Assembly (NCBI GenBank): GCA_014360205.1
Contig: JACIXZ010000003.1
Coordinates: 62,001-126,000, forward strand
Direction of reading: 5' to 3'
DNA: 64,000 nucleotides
Source of the DNA: Tissierellales bacterium
GTDB lineage: Bacteria > Bacillota > Clostridia > Tissierellales > Tissierellaceae
Below are positions 16,779-26,223 of the stretch, piece by piece. Under the pieces are notes generated by a model. The model had not been told where the DNA came from. It was given only the letters and a program-made list of their open reading frames with translations, and searched no databases. Position 1 is the first letter of the stretch. Each line of letters starts with the position of its first letter. The position numbers and the translations under genes are program-made.

Positions 16779-17516
16779 ATGAAAAATATAAAGATGATTT
16801 TAGAATATGATGGTAGCAAGTATCAAGGATGGCAGAAATTAGGAAACACCGAAAACACTATTCAGTCAAAAATTGAAAAAACAATAAAACTAATACTAAA
16901 TGAAGATATATCATTAATAGGCTCAGGAAGAACAGATGCAGGAGTTCATGCTAAAGGTCAAGTAGCAAATTTTAAGACTAATAGTGAAATTACCATGGAT
17001 GACTTTATATATTATATGAATATATATCTACCAAAAGATATAGTAGTTAAAGATGCAAAAGAAGCTTCAGAAAGATTTCACGCAAGGTACAATGCAAAAA
17101 GTAAAGTTTATTCATATTATATATATAATGATTTTTATCAATCACCTTTTTATAGAAAATATAGCTACCATATCTCAGATAAATTAAATATTGACAACAT
17201 GTTAAATGCAAGTAAGTTGCTCGTTGGTAAACATGATTATAAAGCTTTTTCATCTGTAAAAAGCAAAAATAAATCAACAATAAAAACTGTCCATTCGATA
17301 GAAATTGAACATAAAGCTCCATTTATTTGCATAAGGTTTGAAGCAGACGGGTTTCTATATAATATGGTGAGAATATTGGCAGGAACTATTATAGAGGTTG
17401 GAAAAGGAATAAGAGATATAAACACTATATATGATCTATTTGACTCTAAAAATAGAGCCGAAGCTGGATTTACAGCACCGGCTCATGGTCTATTCTTAGA
17501 AGAAGTAAAATATTAA
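16779..17516 (+). CDS. truA: tRNA pseudouridine(38-40) synthase
   Basis: This 245-residue enzyme isomerises uridines 38-40 of the tRNA anticodon stem-loop. It has the opening MILEYDGSKYQGWQ and the catalytic Asp in GSGRTDAGVHAKGQV (about residues 49-63), plus the C-terminal FLYNMVRILAGTI block. Length and motif order are normal. The start follows AGAGGTG and lies nine bases after the YitT-type gene. It converges with the AI-2E family gene, whose stop is two bases away; no terminator hairpin is evident between them. Confidence 0.95.
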   Translation: MKNIKMILEYDGSKYQGWQKLGNTENTIQSKIEKTIKLILNEDISLIGSGRTDAGVHAKGQVANFKTNSEITMDDFIYYMNIYLPKDIVVKDAKEASERFHARYNAKSKVYSYYIYNDFYQSPFYRKYSYHISDKLNIDNMLNASKLLVGKHDYKAFSSVKSKNKSTIKTVHSIEIEHKAPFICIRFEADGFLYNMVRILAGTIIEVGKGIRDINTIYDLFDSKNRAEAGFTAPAHGLFLEEVKY

Positions 17517-17518
17517 AT

Positions 17519-18583
17519 TTATTTAGTGGTATTTTCTTTTAATTTATTTCTATATTCTATGACGTATTTCCCGATATTTATCAGAATAGCCATTAGTGGT
17601 ACTCCGATTATTAACCCTATAATCCCAAAAATCGATCCAAAGAATAAAACAGAAAACATCACTAGTAATGGATGGAGTCCAACTGAACGAGCCATAATCT
17701 GTGGAGATATTAAGTCTGATTCGCCTTGTTGAATAATTACAATTGCAAGTACCATCCACAATGCTCTAATCGGGCTTATCATCAGCGCTAAAATCACAGG
17801 CAATATTCCCCCTATCCAAGGGCCAAAATACGGAATAATATTAGTCAAACCAGCTTGTATCCCAATGGTAATTGCATAAGGTACTCCTAGCAAAGCAGCT
17901 GCTATTCCTGTTAGTATTCCAACTATAAGAGCGATTATTAACTGTCCTCTAATAAAACCGCCTAGTATCCTATGCATATCTCCTGCTACTTTTTCTACTT
18001 CTGGATAAATTTTATTTGGAATTATATTCTTTAAAAAGTTTAATATTTTATCTTTATCTTTTAAATAATAAAAAGTTATGATAGGTGTCATTAACAAATC
18101 AAATAATGTAGCTGTTGATGCAACTAAAAAAGATACTATATTTTCTAAACTAGATTGGATATATTTAGATAAGTTTTCTAACTGACTGTCTAAATTAATG
18201 TATTCTTCCAATTTTAAAATCACTGCGCCAAAATTTTCATTTCGCAAATCATCAAACCACTCTTGAACAAACATCACAATATTAGGTATATCCCGTATAA
18301 ATCCAGTTAAGTCACTCACGGTTTTTGGTATTACTAATGCAAAAAATAATGATAGAACTACCAGTATAATTGCAAAAATTATCAGAACTCCCCATTTTCT
18401 TTTTATATTTCTTCTTTCCAATATATTAACTAACGGATTTAAAATGTAAGCTAATACCATTGCATATATGAAAGGATTGATTACTCTAGAAAAATATCCC
18501 CATAATCTAAAAATTATTATCAAAGATAATATTGCTAAAATACCGTCAAAAATCCATATTCTTTTTATTTGTTTTAGTTTCAC
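17519..18583 (-). CDS. AI-2E family (PerM/YtvI-type) transporter
   Basis: This 354-residue polytopic membrane protein has about seven hydrophobic segments and the family's C-terminal core (VPYAITIGIQAGLTNIIPYFGPWIGG, then a Pro/Gly-rich re-entrant segment). Members export small molecules or act as Na+/H+ antiporters, and the substrate cannot be assigned. The open frame begins at ATG 18607, but GTG at 18583 has the better ribosome site (GGGGGTGG). It is a single-gene unit convergent with truA and divergent from mnmA. Confidence 0.85.
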   Translation of the reverse strand: MKLKQIKRIWIFDGILAILSLIIIFRLWGYFSRVINPFIYAMVLAYILNPLVNILERRNIKRKWGVLIIFAIILVVLSLFFALVIPKTVSDLTGFIRDIPNIVMFVQEWFDDLRNENFGAVILKLEEYINLDSQLENLSKYIQSSLENIVSFLVASTATLFDLLMTPIITFYYLKDKDKILNFLKNIIPNKIYPEVEKVAGDMHRILGGFIRGQLIIALIVGILTGIAAALLGVPYAITIGIQAGLTNIIPYFGPWIGGILPVILALMISPIRALWMVLAIVIIQQGESDLISPQIMARSVGLHPLLVMFSVLFFGSIFGIIGLIIGVPLMAILINIGKYVIEYRNKLKENTTK

Positions 18584-18698
18584 TTTGCCACCCCCATCCT
18601 TTGTCATAATAAAAGTCTACCACTGAATAAAGTTTTTTTCAATTAATTATGCTTGTAGTCTAAATATGAAAATGTTAATATAATTAAAGAATAAATTT

Positions 18699-18720
18699 AT
18701 CACTTCATTAATGAAGTGAT
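18699..18720. promoter_or_regulatory. Perfect 22-bp palindrome in the mnmA leader
   Basis: ATCACTTCATT is followed directly by its exact reverse complement, 24 bases before the mnmA start. It could be a dimeric repressor operator or a weak 5'-UTR hairpin. The downstream ATTTAATTT makes a terminator unlikely. No matching site was noticed elsewhere in the window. Confidence 0.45.
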
Positions 18721-18744
18721 ATTTAATTTAAAAGAGGGATGTAA

Positions 18745-19843
<1,099 letters not shown>

Positions 19844-19845
<2 letters not shown>

Positions 19846-19876
19846 AACACTGTATGGTTAAACCATACAGTGTTTT
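19844..19876. terminator. Bidirectional terminator between mnmA and the C_GCAxxG_C_C gene
   Basis: A perfect 14-bp stem (19844-19857 with 19863-19876) has AAAA/TTTT ends and a five-base loop. It gives T-runs on both strands for two convergent genes. Confidence 0.9.
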
Positions 19877-19877
19877 C

Positions 19878-20345
19878 TTATTCTACTACTACTTTACCGT
19901 CTTCAATTAGTTTATCTGCGACCCATTCTGCAACTTTTCCTGTGATTTCTACACAATGCATCTTTCTTTCTGGACTTTGGAATTTATCTCCAGCCCACTG
20001 TCTAGTCATTACCCTACAGCAAGTTGAACCATATTCTTCTTTTATGTAGTCATGTAATCCTGCTGATATAGGGAACATAGCATCATCCATCTTCTCTCCA
20101 TAATTTCTGCCATAAACCATTCCCAAAGCCATGATTCCTCCACTTACTGCCCCACATAGACAACCTGATTTTCCTATGCCGATAGGGAAACCTGATGCCA
20201 TTTTTACTATATCATCTTCATAGGGTTTCCCAAGTAAGTTATTTATTGCTCTAACAATCGCTTCAGAGCAGAAAAATTCCCCTCTTTGAAAATAGCCCTC
20301 TGCTTCATTTTTAACTTGATTAACTAATTCTTCTCTAGTCATCAT
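19878..20345 (-). CDS. C_GCAxxG_C_C family probable redox protein
   Basis: This 155-residue protein is named for its Cys/Gly pattern. Here it reads FFCSEAIVRA early and SGCLCGAVSGGIMALGMVYG near residues 57-75, with later Cys residues in STCCRVMTRQ and MHCVEITG. The conserved Cys set suggests redox or metal-cluster chemistry, but no activity is established. The ATG at 20345 (or 20342) follows AGGAG. It lies eight bases after the TDT transporter gene in the same direction and is probably co-transcribed with it. Confidence 0.85.
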   Translation of the reverse strand: MMTREELVNQVKNEAEGYFQRGEFFCSEAIVRAINNLLGKPYEDDIVKMASGFPIGIGKSGCLCGAVSGGIMALGMVYGRNYGEKMDDAMFPISAGLHDYIKEEYGSTCCRVMTRQWAGDKFQSPERKMHCVEITGKVAEWVADKLIEDGKVVVE

Positions 20346-20353
20346 ATCACTCC

Positions 20354-21277
20354 TTAATTAGAAATTGTTTTCTTACTTAAAAATGAAATGTATCTTATTA
20401 AAACATATACAACCAATAAAACTGCAATTATTTCTTCTATTAATGCAACTGAAGTTAAAAAGCTCAACGATTCATTAACTCCTTTTAAATAATTAGTAGC
20501 TCCCTTTATCCCTATCGCTGTTATAACAGTTGGAAAAGTAAATGCAGAATAAGAAGGATAGAATTTTAAGCTCAATAACTTTGGCAATCTAGTTAGTACA
20601 TAAATATAAAGAATTTGCGAAATTATTAAAAGTGCTAACACTGCTGCATAACTTTTATTTTCAAATACATTCATATATCCTGCAAGTAACAGACCTGCTG
20701 GCGCAGTCATAATAGCAATAGTTGGCAGTGCTGGCTCAGGTATTTCTTTAACAACAAACACTCTCTTTATTATTACAGGCAACAATACTATAAAACTGAT
20801 TAATCCAAAATAAAACAATATCCTCCCTATAGACTCATAGCCAAATGCTTTAGAGGAAACTGAACCTGCTACAATCCCAACATAAACTATAAACCATGAG
20901 GGAAATACTTTTTTAATGTCAAATTTTGATACAAAATTAATTGTAAACCAAATTATCAATATGATATGAAATGCTAAACCAACTATCCACAATCCCCTTG
21001 CTGCTGGTTCTGAATATGGTTTTAAATATGTACTTAAAATCATAATTGCCATGCTAAATGTTGGAAACGAGCTTGCAATTACTGGATTTTCTAAATCTTT
21101 TTTTGTCTGTTCAAATGACATAAATATTTTAATAATTAAAAGCACTGCTAATATAGCACTAATAATACCAAAAATATTGCGATATACTTCTCCACGGCTT
21201 TGTACTAAATTCCCACATGCCGCAAGTCCAAGTATAAGCCCTGAAATTGGCAATGGAATTTTTTTAATTTTCTCCAT
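20354..21277 (-). CDS. TDT (tellurite-resistance/dicarboxylate) family transporter
   Basis: This 307-residue protein has about ten hydrophobic segments and opens with IPLPISGLILGLAACGNL, a typical start for TehA/Mae1-type channels and permeases. PAGLLLAGY and the later PSYSAFTFPTVI blocks also fit. Relatives carry dicarboxylates, sulfite or other anions, and the substrate here is not predictable. AAGGAGG precedes the start. The following redox-protein gene suggests a shared function, but nothing in the sequence specifies it. Confidence 0.85.
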   Translation of the reverse strand: MEKIKKIPLPISGLILGLAACGNLVQSRGEVYRNIFGIISAILAVLLIIKIFMSFEQTKKDLENPVIASSFPTFSMAIMILSTYLKPYSEPAARGLWIVGLAFHIILIIWFTINFVSKFDIKKVFPSWFIVYVGIVAGSVSSKAFGYESIGRILFYFGLISFIVLLPVIIKRVFVVKEIPEPALPTIAIMTAPAGLLLAGYMNVFENKSYAAVLALLIISQILYIYVLTRLPKLLSLKFYPSYSAFTFPTVITAIGIKGATNYLKGVNESLSFLTSVALIEEIIAVLLVVYVLIRYISFLSKKTISN

Positions 21278-21443
21278 AAAATCCCTCCTTAATTTGTCAA
21301 AGTCTATTTTAGCATAAAATTAGAATCTCCTTCATTGAATTTTTCTATATATTTTTAAATTTAATGTTTTTTTTCTATACATAAATTCCACGAGACAATA
21401 GTACTCATCTATATCATACTAACACTATAGTATAATATAATTT

Positions 21444-21479
21444 TGTCCACCTCCCCCTGTAAACAGGGAGAGGTGGACA
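21444..21479. repeat. GC-rich 17-bp inverted repeat
   Basis: Arms 21444-21460 and 21463-21479 match at 16 of 17 positions around a two-base loop. This is unusually GC-rich for the window. Neither side has a T-run, so it is not a standard terminator. The wider stretch 21278-21525 holds no gene I can support; besides this hairpin it has only AT-rich sequence and an isolated TATAAT-like motif. Confidence 0.6.
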
Positions 21480-21525
21480 TCGCTATGTCATGCATGGTTT
21501 TACCCTGTATCATACTGTAAGAAGC

Positions 21526-21771
21526 TCACTCATTTTCATCCACAAATATTCTTTCTTTTATATTCCCTGCACTATCTTTTATCACTACTTCAAATCTTGC
21601 TCTTGGGGTTTTAAAATTCACTCCATGTTCTTTCCTTAAGATATTTAAATATTCATCATAAGTTATTGGAGGAGGTTCTTCTGCAAAGACACTCTCCACA
21701 CCCCCTAAGCTAAATATAACCATAAACATTATGGCTATTAAAATCTTTAATTTTTTTCTTAATTTATTCGT
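21526..21771 (-). CDS. Small secreted protein with decayed or non-standard start (ACG)
   Basis: I do not recognise this short protein. The ATG-initiated frame (from 21729) begins inside a signal peptide and has no ribosome site. Reading upstream in frame gives ...NKLRKKLKILIAIMFMV, a complete basic n-region, preceded by ACG at 21771-21769. That ACG is exactly seven bases after GGGAGGTG, so the original start was probably ATG changed to ACG. The signal peptide likely ends after ESVFA. The mature part is about 52 residues with a strand-rich end (RFEVVIKDSAGNIKERIFV). It may be a dying gene or use a rare start codon. Confidence 0.45.
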   Translation of the reverse strand, partial: TNKLRKKLKILIAIMFMVIFSLGGVESVFAEEPPPITYDEYLNILRKEHGVNFKTPRARFEVVIKDSAGNIKERIFVDENE

Positions 21772-21872
21772 GTGTATACACCTCCCAATTTATTTTAACC
21801 CTGCAAATTTCACAGAGTTAATCTAAATATATATACGAAAAACCAACACATTTTATACATTTAAAAAGGCAT

Positions 21873-21908
21873 AAAAAAACACCCTTAAGTTTTCACTTAA
21901 AGGCGTTT
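21873..21908 (-). terminator. Terminator after the copper-amine-oxidase-N-domain remnant
   Basis: The stem is formed by AACGCC, TTAAGT and their complements around GAAA, followed on the minus strand by seven T residues. It begins 11 bases after the stop at 21919. The intact terminator shows the remnant was once an expressed gene. Confidence 0.75.
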
Positions 21909-21918
21909 AAATTAAATT

Positions 21919-22647
21919 TTACCATTCATCCCAAGGAATAAAATTCATATTCCCATCTTCTGCAAAGAGGTCTTTTACATCTTCTCTAATCCTTACTTTA
22001 TGGAAATATGTCTTAGTGTATCCATTTGCAGTAAAGTCTATTTGAAATACCAATATATCTCCTTCTTTTGGAAACGCAACTATTTCATCTTTTGTGCTAT
22101 TAAGTTTTAATGATCTGACATTTATGTCAAATCTGTATAAGTCCCTCGCAGAACGAAGATCATCATATGTTCTATTGCTGTATTTTTTTATATTGTCAAC
22201 GATAATATAGTCGCCTTTTTTAGCAGTGGTAAAATCGTCTACTTTATAGACAAGCCAATCAGGATCACCACCTATTAATTTAGTTGTTACATTAAGACCT
22301 AAATCTTTATATTCTTCAACATTTCTTAATTCTATCCTAAACCAGTTTCCATATGCTCCCCTTGTTTGTGGGTAAAAGACTGTTATAATGTTTGGCTCTG
22401 GGAAGGGGAGTTTTTCAGGAGTAGTATCAGGGTTAGGTGTTTTAATATCTATAATATTTACTTTTAAGCCTCTTTGATAATCAATTGTTGCCCCAAGAGC
22501 TTCTGCTACAAACCTTAAAGGCACATAAGTTCTATCTTTTAAGAGTAGAGCTTTTGTATCTACTACTTTACCATCTTGGACATCCATAGGGGTTTTTACT
22601 CCATTTACTGTTGCAGTAGTTTCTCCTATTTTTTTGGTAACTTTGTA
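21919..22647 (-). pseudogene. 5'-truncated protein with copper amine oxidase N-terminal (stalk) domain
   Basis: The open frame begins after an in-frame TAA (22648-22650) and runs 242 codons. It has no plausible start with a ribosome site at the beginning and no signal peptide. An internal ATG at 22587 is badly placed. Residues 1-70 match the end of a copper-amine-oxidase N1-type domain (VNGVKTPMDV ... LLLKDRTYVPLRFVAEALGA), normally a cell-surface module preceded by a signal peptide and about 30 more residues. The rest is a strand-rich domain I do not recognise. Loss of the 5' end makes it a probable remnant. It is divergent from the SLH protein gene. Confidence 0.6.
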
Positions 22648-22792
22648 TTATATTATATATTATTTATCGTTCGTTTCAAAGCTTTTATGATTTCTATCGT
22701 AAATTTCCATTAGATTTTTTTTATATAAAATGGTATAATTTTACATTATATTAATCATTTTAAATTTAAAAACAAAGAAGAGGTGTTAATTT

Positions 22793-23962
22793 ATGAAAAA
22801 AACATTCAAAATAATTTGTTTAATTTTAGCTTTTTTATTAATGGTACCTGCTAACTTTTCTTTTGCTGAATCAGATTATTATTTCGAAATAGCTGAAGTC
22901 AAAATTAAGGATATGCTTCTTACTATTAAATTTTCAGGTCCAATTGATAACCATAACGTTGAGATTTTTATAGATGATATAAAGCAAGATAATTCTCTTA
23001 CTTATAAGATAGATAAGCTTCCAGTTTTTTTAACAATTATATATTGGAATGGAAATGAAAGAAATACCAGAGGTATGCTTGTAGATAGAGATAATTATAT
23101 AGTTTCAAAAAATGATTTAATTAGTCTGTATGTTTTAGATGGAGATCTTTATATTGACGCTGGTCTTGATAGTAAAAATATAGACAAAGTGAACTTAACA
23201 ATTAATGGTAATAAGGTTGTAAACCCATTTTTTTATAGATATCATAAGATAGAAAATATATTAATTCCTTGCACAATTAATTGGGAATATAGAGATAGCA
23301 ATAAAACCTTTTATTTAGAAAAAGATAACACAATACTATATGGAGATGAAAATATATCATCTTACATACAAGAAAAAATATTATATAAAAATATACCTGA
23401 ATTAAATGTTGATTTGTTTTCAGATATCAACGTTGATCATTGGGCGTACTATTACGTTCAGAATCTTGCCAGAAAATCAATAATTAAAGGCTTTACAGAC
23501 GGAACTTTTCGACCCGATAAAGATATGACAGTTAGAGAATTCAATACGATGCTAAATAGATTTTTGGATGGTTTAGACTCAAGTATAATTAAGCCTAAAG
23601 TATCAACTTTGGCTTTGAACAACATTAAAGACCAGTGGGGATATGAGGAAAATAAAAATATTTTAGAAAGATTGACAAAAGATGAACTAAGACTTTTTAA
23701 TCCAAATAAATTAGATCGTCCAATAAAAAGACAAGATGTAGCATTTTTAATAGACAAAACAATTTATGTAGAAAAACTTGATAGTGCGAAGAAAAAGAAT
23801 ATAAAGGAATTAAAAGACATTTCTAAATTAGAATATAAAGATAGCGTTCTAAAGCTCTATAATTATGGATTAATAGAAGGTTATCCAGATTTATATTTCC
23901 GCGGATACAACAATATAACAAGAGCCGAAGTTTGTGCTATGCTAAATAGAATTTTGCCATAA
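22793..23962 (+). CDS. Secreted SLH-domain protein
   Basis: This 389-residue protein has a signal peptide (MKKTFKIICLILAFLLMV..., cleavage near NFSFA-ES), an N-terminal region of about 190 residues I do not recognise, and three C-terminal S-layer-homology motifs. The best is DHWAYYYVQNLARKSIIKGF TDGTFRPDKDMTVREFN near 215-255; a weak second and a third (LYNYGLIEGYP...ITRAEVCAMLNRIL) follow. SLH modules bind pyruvylated secondary cell-wall polymers, so the protein is displayed on the surface. The ATG follows AGAGG. It is a monocistronic unit. Confidence 0.85.
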   Translation: MKKTFKIICLILAFLLMVPANFSFAESDYYFEIAEVKIKDMLLTIKFSGPIDNHNVEIFIDDIKQDNSLTYKIDKLPVFLTIIYWNGNERNTRGMLVDRDNYIVSKNDLISLYVLDGDLYIDAGLDSKNIDKVNLTINGNKVVNPFFYRYHKIENILIPCTINWEYRDSNKTFYLEKDNTILYGDENISSYIQEKILYKNIPELNVDLFSDINVDHWAYYYVQNLARKSIIKGFTDGTFRPDKDMTVREFNTMLNRFLDGLDSSIIKPKVSTLALNNIKDQWGYEENKNILERLTKDELRLFNPNKLDRPIKRQDVAFLIDKTIYVEKLDSAKKKNIKELKDISKLEYKDSVLKLYNYGLIEGYPDLYFRGYNNITRAEVCAMLNRILP

Positions 23963-24089
23963 AAGAGTAAGCCTAAAAGTAATTTTATTTATTGTTTCTT
24001 ACTCTTAACTAAATATTAGAGTTTTTATTAAAATTTTAAATTAATAAAGCTTATAGTAAAGGATTTTATTCCCATTTTATAGTTTCCTA

Positions 24090-24118
24090 TTGAACTAACT
24101 TATATAATGATGTATTAT
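24090..24118 (+). promoter_or_regulatory. Promoter of the cobalamin operon
   Basis: TTGAAC (24090-24095) and TATTAT (24113-24118) are spaced 17 bases apart, just upstream of the cobalamin riboswitch, so transcription would begin near 24125. Confidence 0.5.
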
Positions 24119-24135
24119 ATTATCAACTTCATATT

Positions 24136-24290
24136 TCTTTTAAGGTGTACTACTTAATAGGGAAATGCGTGAAACGCTGCAGCCCCCGCTACTGTATGTG
24201 GTATGCTTATCATTTATCCACTGTAGCTTTGCTATGGGAAGGTTTGATAAGTTTAAGCCATAAGCCAGGAGACCTGCCTTAAAGACTATG
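24136..24290 (+). promoter_or_regulatory. Cobalamin (AdoCbl) riboswitch
   Basis: Conserved B12-box elements occur in order: AATAGGGAA with GCGTGAAACGC, then GCAGCCCCCGCTACTGT (24178-24194), an internal stem region ending in GGGAAGG, and AAGCCAGGAGACCTGCC (24261-24277). These are the core of the B12 riboswitch. It controls the adenosyltransferase, DUF4430 and S-component genes downstream through the terminator at 24349-24373. Confidence 0.95.
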
Positions 24291-24348
24291 TTTTACTTTC
24301 GGAGGGAAAGGAGGAAACAAGAAACAATTAGTTTTATATTGTATTTTT

Positions 24349-24373
24349 GCTCCTTTTTGGGAGCTTTTTTTAT
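24349..24373 (+). terminator. Riboswitch-controlled terminator
   Basis: GCTCC (24349-24353) pairs with GGAGC (24360-24364), followed by seven T residues. It lies between the riboswitch and the first coding sequence, so it would form when cobalamin is bound and stop transcription. Confidence 0.7.
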
Positions 24374-24393
24374 TGTTTATGAGGAGGTTTGAA

Positions 24394-24897
24394 ATGAAAC
24401 CAGATTATGATTTAATTAGTTATCCTTTTTTAAATGAAGATGCAAAAATAGTTGATCATGAAATTCTGACTGATAAACTATCTGCTTCTTTGGGACATAT
24501 ATTGTCTCAAAATACACCTTTAGAAAAAGAAACTTGGTGGCTATTGGAGAGGGTTTTACACTTAAATGGTTCATTAAGAGGTAAAATGGCTATTTCCGAA
24601 TCTGATATCAAAGAAGGTTTGATAATGTATCATGTATTAAAGGATAGAAATAAAGACAGATTGATTAATTTTGTATACCCTACAGGCTCAAGTATTGCGA
24701 CTTTATATCACAATGCAAGATGCGAAGCGAAAATTGTCACTAGAAATTTACATTTAATTGAAAAATCAGGTGTAGTTGTGCCACAGGTGCTCATAGATTT
24801 TTCAAATTTAACAGCTAATCTTCTATTTGCATTTGCAATAGAAACTAACAGACTTGAAAACATAGATGAAATTGAATTTATATCAAAATCTTATTAA
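24394..24897 (+). CDS. PduO-like ATP:cob(I)alamin adenosyltransferase
   Basis: This 167-residue cytosolic protein has the helical core of PduO-type adenosyltransferases, which transfer the adenosyl group of ATP to cob(I)alamin to make coenzyme B12. The C-terminal half shows ARCEAKIVTRNLHLIE, followed by VPQVLIDFSNLTANLLFAFA, matching the family's Arg/Glu helix and the N-x-LSDLLF-type block. Sequence divergence is high, so activity is inferred from fold signature and riboswitch context. ATG at 24394 after GAGGAGG is preferred over 24373. It is the first gene of the B12-regulated operon. Confidence 0.75.
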   Translation: MKPDYDLISYPFLNEDAKIVDHEILTDKLSASLGHILSQNTPLEKETWWLLERVLHLNGSLRGKMAISESDIKEGLIMYHVLKDRNKDRLINFVYPTGSSIATLYHNARCEAKIVTRNLHLIEKSGVVVPQVLIDFSNLTANLLFAFAIETNRLENIDEIEFISKSY

Positions 24898-24916
24898 CTG
24901 GAGGAATTGAAATAAT

Positions 24917-25357
24917 ATGAAAAATACAAAAAAAATTATACTAGCAATAGTTGCAATAGCACTGGTAGCAGGAGTGTTTTTAGGAATAAATAAATTCTTT
25001 CAAGGCAGCGATCTTGAGAAAAGCATTTATATAACAGTCGTTAACGATACAACTGGTGAAGTTTTGATGGAAAAAACTAAGTTTAAAACAGAACAGGAAA
25101 CTCTTGGAGACTTTCTAGAAGAAAATAAAGAAAAATTGAATGTGAAAATGACTGATACACAATATGGAAGATTTTTAGATGGTCTTTTGGGTCTTGAAAC
25201 TGCAGACATGACAAATGGACCGTGGTGGATGTATTCTTATAAATCTAAAGAGAAAAATCTCGATATGAAAATAGGTGAAGCTCCGGGTGTTGATTCGATT
25301 GGTCTTAATGAAGGAGACGAAATAGAATTCCACTATACTTTAGATATGGGCATGTAA
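24917..25357 (+). CDS. Membrane-anchored DUF4430 (transcobalamin C-terminal-like) protein
   Basis: This 146-residue protein has one N-terminal membrane anchor (about residues 6-26) and an extracellular DUF4430 domain: ITVVNDTTGEVL..., a central GPWWMYSYK (about 102-110) and LNEGDEIEFHYTLD at the end. DUF4430 resembles the C-terminal domain of eukaryotic cobalamin-binding transcobalamin and intrinsic factor. It lies between a cobalamin adenosyltransferase and an ECF S-component under a B12 riboswitch. A surface corrinoid-capture role is therefore reasonable but unproven. There is no Cys lipobox, so it is an uncleaved anchor and not a lipoprotein. Confidence 0.8.
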   Translation: MKNTKKIILAIVAIALVAGVFLGINKFFQGSDLEKSIYITVVNDTTGEVLMEKTKFKTEQETLGDFLEENKEKLNVKMTDTQYGRFLDGLLGLETADMTNGPWWMYSYKSKEKNLDMKIGEAPGVDSIGLNEGDEIEFHYTLDMGM

Positions 25358-25358
25358 A

Positions 25359-25853
25359 ATGAGTAGTAAAAAAATTACACGAGTAGCCATGCTAGCAAGC
25401 ATATTGTATATTATTCAATTAATTGGCTCTGGGCTACTATACATAGAGCTAGTAAATTTTACTATTCTTTTGTATGGTGTTAGTTTAAAAAGAGATGAAT
25501 CCTATTTATCAGTTGCAATATTTTGCTTATTGGTGATGCTAACACGAGGATTTGGATTATGGACAATAATGTATTTAGTGGTCTTTCCACAATATGCTTT
25601 GATTTATTCTACTTTAGGAAAAAGGCTAAAGTCTGAATACTCACTTTCACTCTTAGGTTTTTTCTTAGCGTTTATATGTGGAACATTGATAGATATTCCT
25701 TATATAATTGCTGCTGGATTAGACTACAATGGATTGATAGTTCGTTTATTGCTGGGATTTCAAGTATCTATAGTAAATGCTTTAGTTACTTTTGTTGCAA
25801 CATTATTTTTGCTAAATCCTTTAAAAAAGCTTTTGTTAATGCTTAATACCTAA
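25359..25853 (+). CDS. ECF transporter S-component, probably for cobalamin or a corrinoid
   Basis: This 164-residue protein has five or six membrane segments and the short, mostly hydrophobic form of energy-coupling-factor substrate-binding components. Examples are VAMLASILYIIQLIGSGLLY at the start and FLAFICGTLIDIPYIIAAG near 105-125. Its start is one base after the DUF4430 stop. The shared ECF A/A'/T module must be encoded elsewhere. Position behind a B12 riboswitch and a transcobalamin-like protein points to cobalamin or cobinamide as substrate; dimethylbenzimidazole is an alternative. Confidence 0.8.
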   Translation: MSSKKITRVAMLASILYIIQLIGSGLLYIELVNFTILLYGVSLKRDESYLSVAIFCLLVMLTRGFGLWTIMYLVVFPQYALIYSTLGKRLKSEYSLSLLGFFLAFICGTLIDIPYIIAAGLDYNGLIVRLLLGFQVSIVNALVTFVATLFLLNPLKKLLLMLNT

Positions 25854-25854
25854 A

Positions 25855-25876
25855 AAGTAGAGCTTTTGCTCTACTT
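25855..25876. terminator. Bidirectional terminator
   Basis: AAGTAGAGC and GCTCTACTT (9 bp, TTTT loop) lie between the S-component gene and the convergent small membrane gene. It overlaps the latter's stop, and T-rich sequence follows on the plus strand. Confidence 0.8.
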
Positions 25877-26143
25877 ACCCCCTTTTTTTCTCATTCTAAC
25901 TAATAAAAATACAATTATAGAAACTATAAATCCTTCTATTCCAATAGTAATAAGAACTCTTACATCTTCAGTAAATTCCGTACCTGTTAAGCCAACCGAT
26001 AAATAATTATACAGAGCTACCATTAAAAAAGTTATAGGTAAAATAAGTCCTGTGAAATTTTTTTCTTTTGAAGCAAATCCAATCTCTAAAAATAAAACCA
26101 TTAGGCCTATTAAAATATATACAAATATCATGTTGCTGTCCAA
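25871..26143 (-). CDS. Small three-helix membrane protein
   Basis: This is a 90-residue protein I do not recognise. It has three hydrophobic segments (about 5-25, 33-50, 62-84), separated by short loops, and a basic RMRKKGGK tail. Its start is TTG at 26143 after GGGGTGA; the upstream ATG at 26176 has no ribosome site. It is a single-gene unit flanked by symmetric hairpins. Nothing in the context suggests a function. Confidence 0.6.
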   Translation of the reverse strand: MDSNMIFVYILIGLMVLFLEIGFASKEKNFTGLILPITFLMVALYNYLSVGLTGTEFTEDVRVLITIGIEGFIVSIIVFLLVRMRKKGGK

Positions 26144-26223
26144 ATTATCACCCCAATTGTAAAAATATCTTATCATTTTCTTTTATTAATTTGATTATAT
26201 TATAATTGAGTATAAATTGAAAT

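Noticed and set aside
23963-24006. AAGAGTAAG/CTTACTCTT repeat after the SLH gene as a terminator
   Set aside because: The loop is 26 bases and no T-run follows, so a functional terminator is doubtful.
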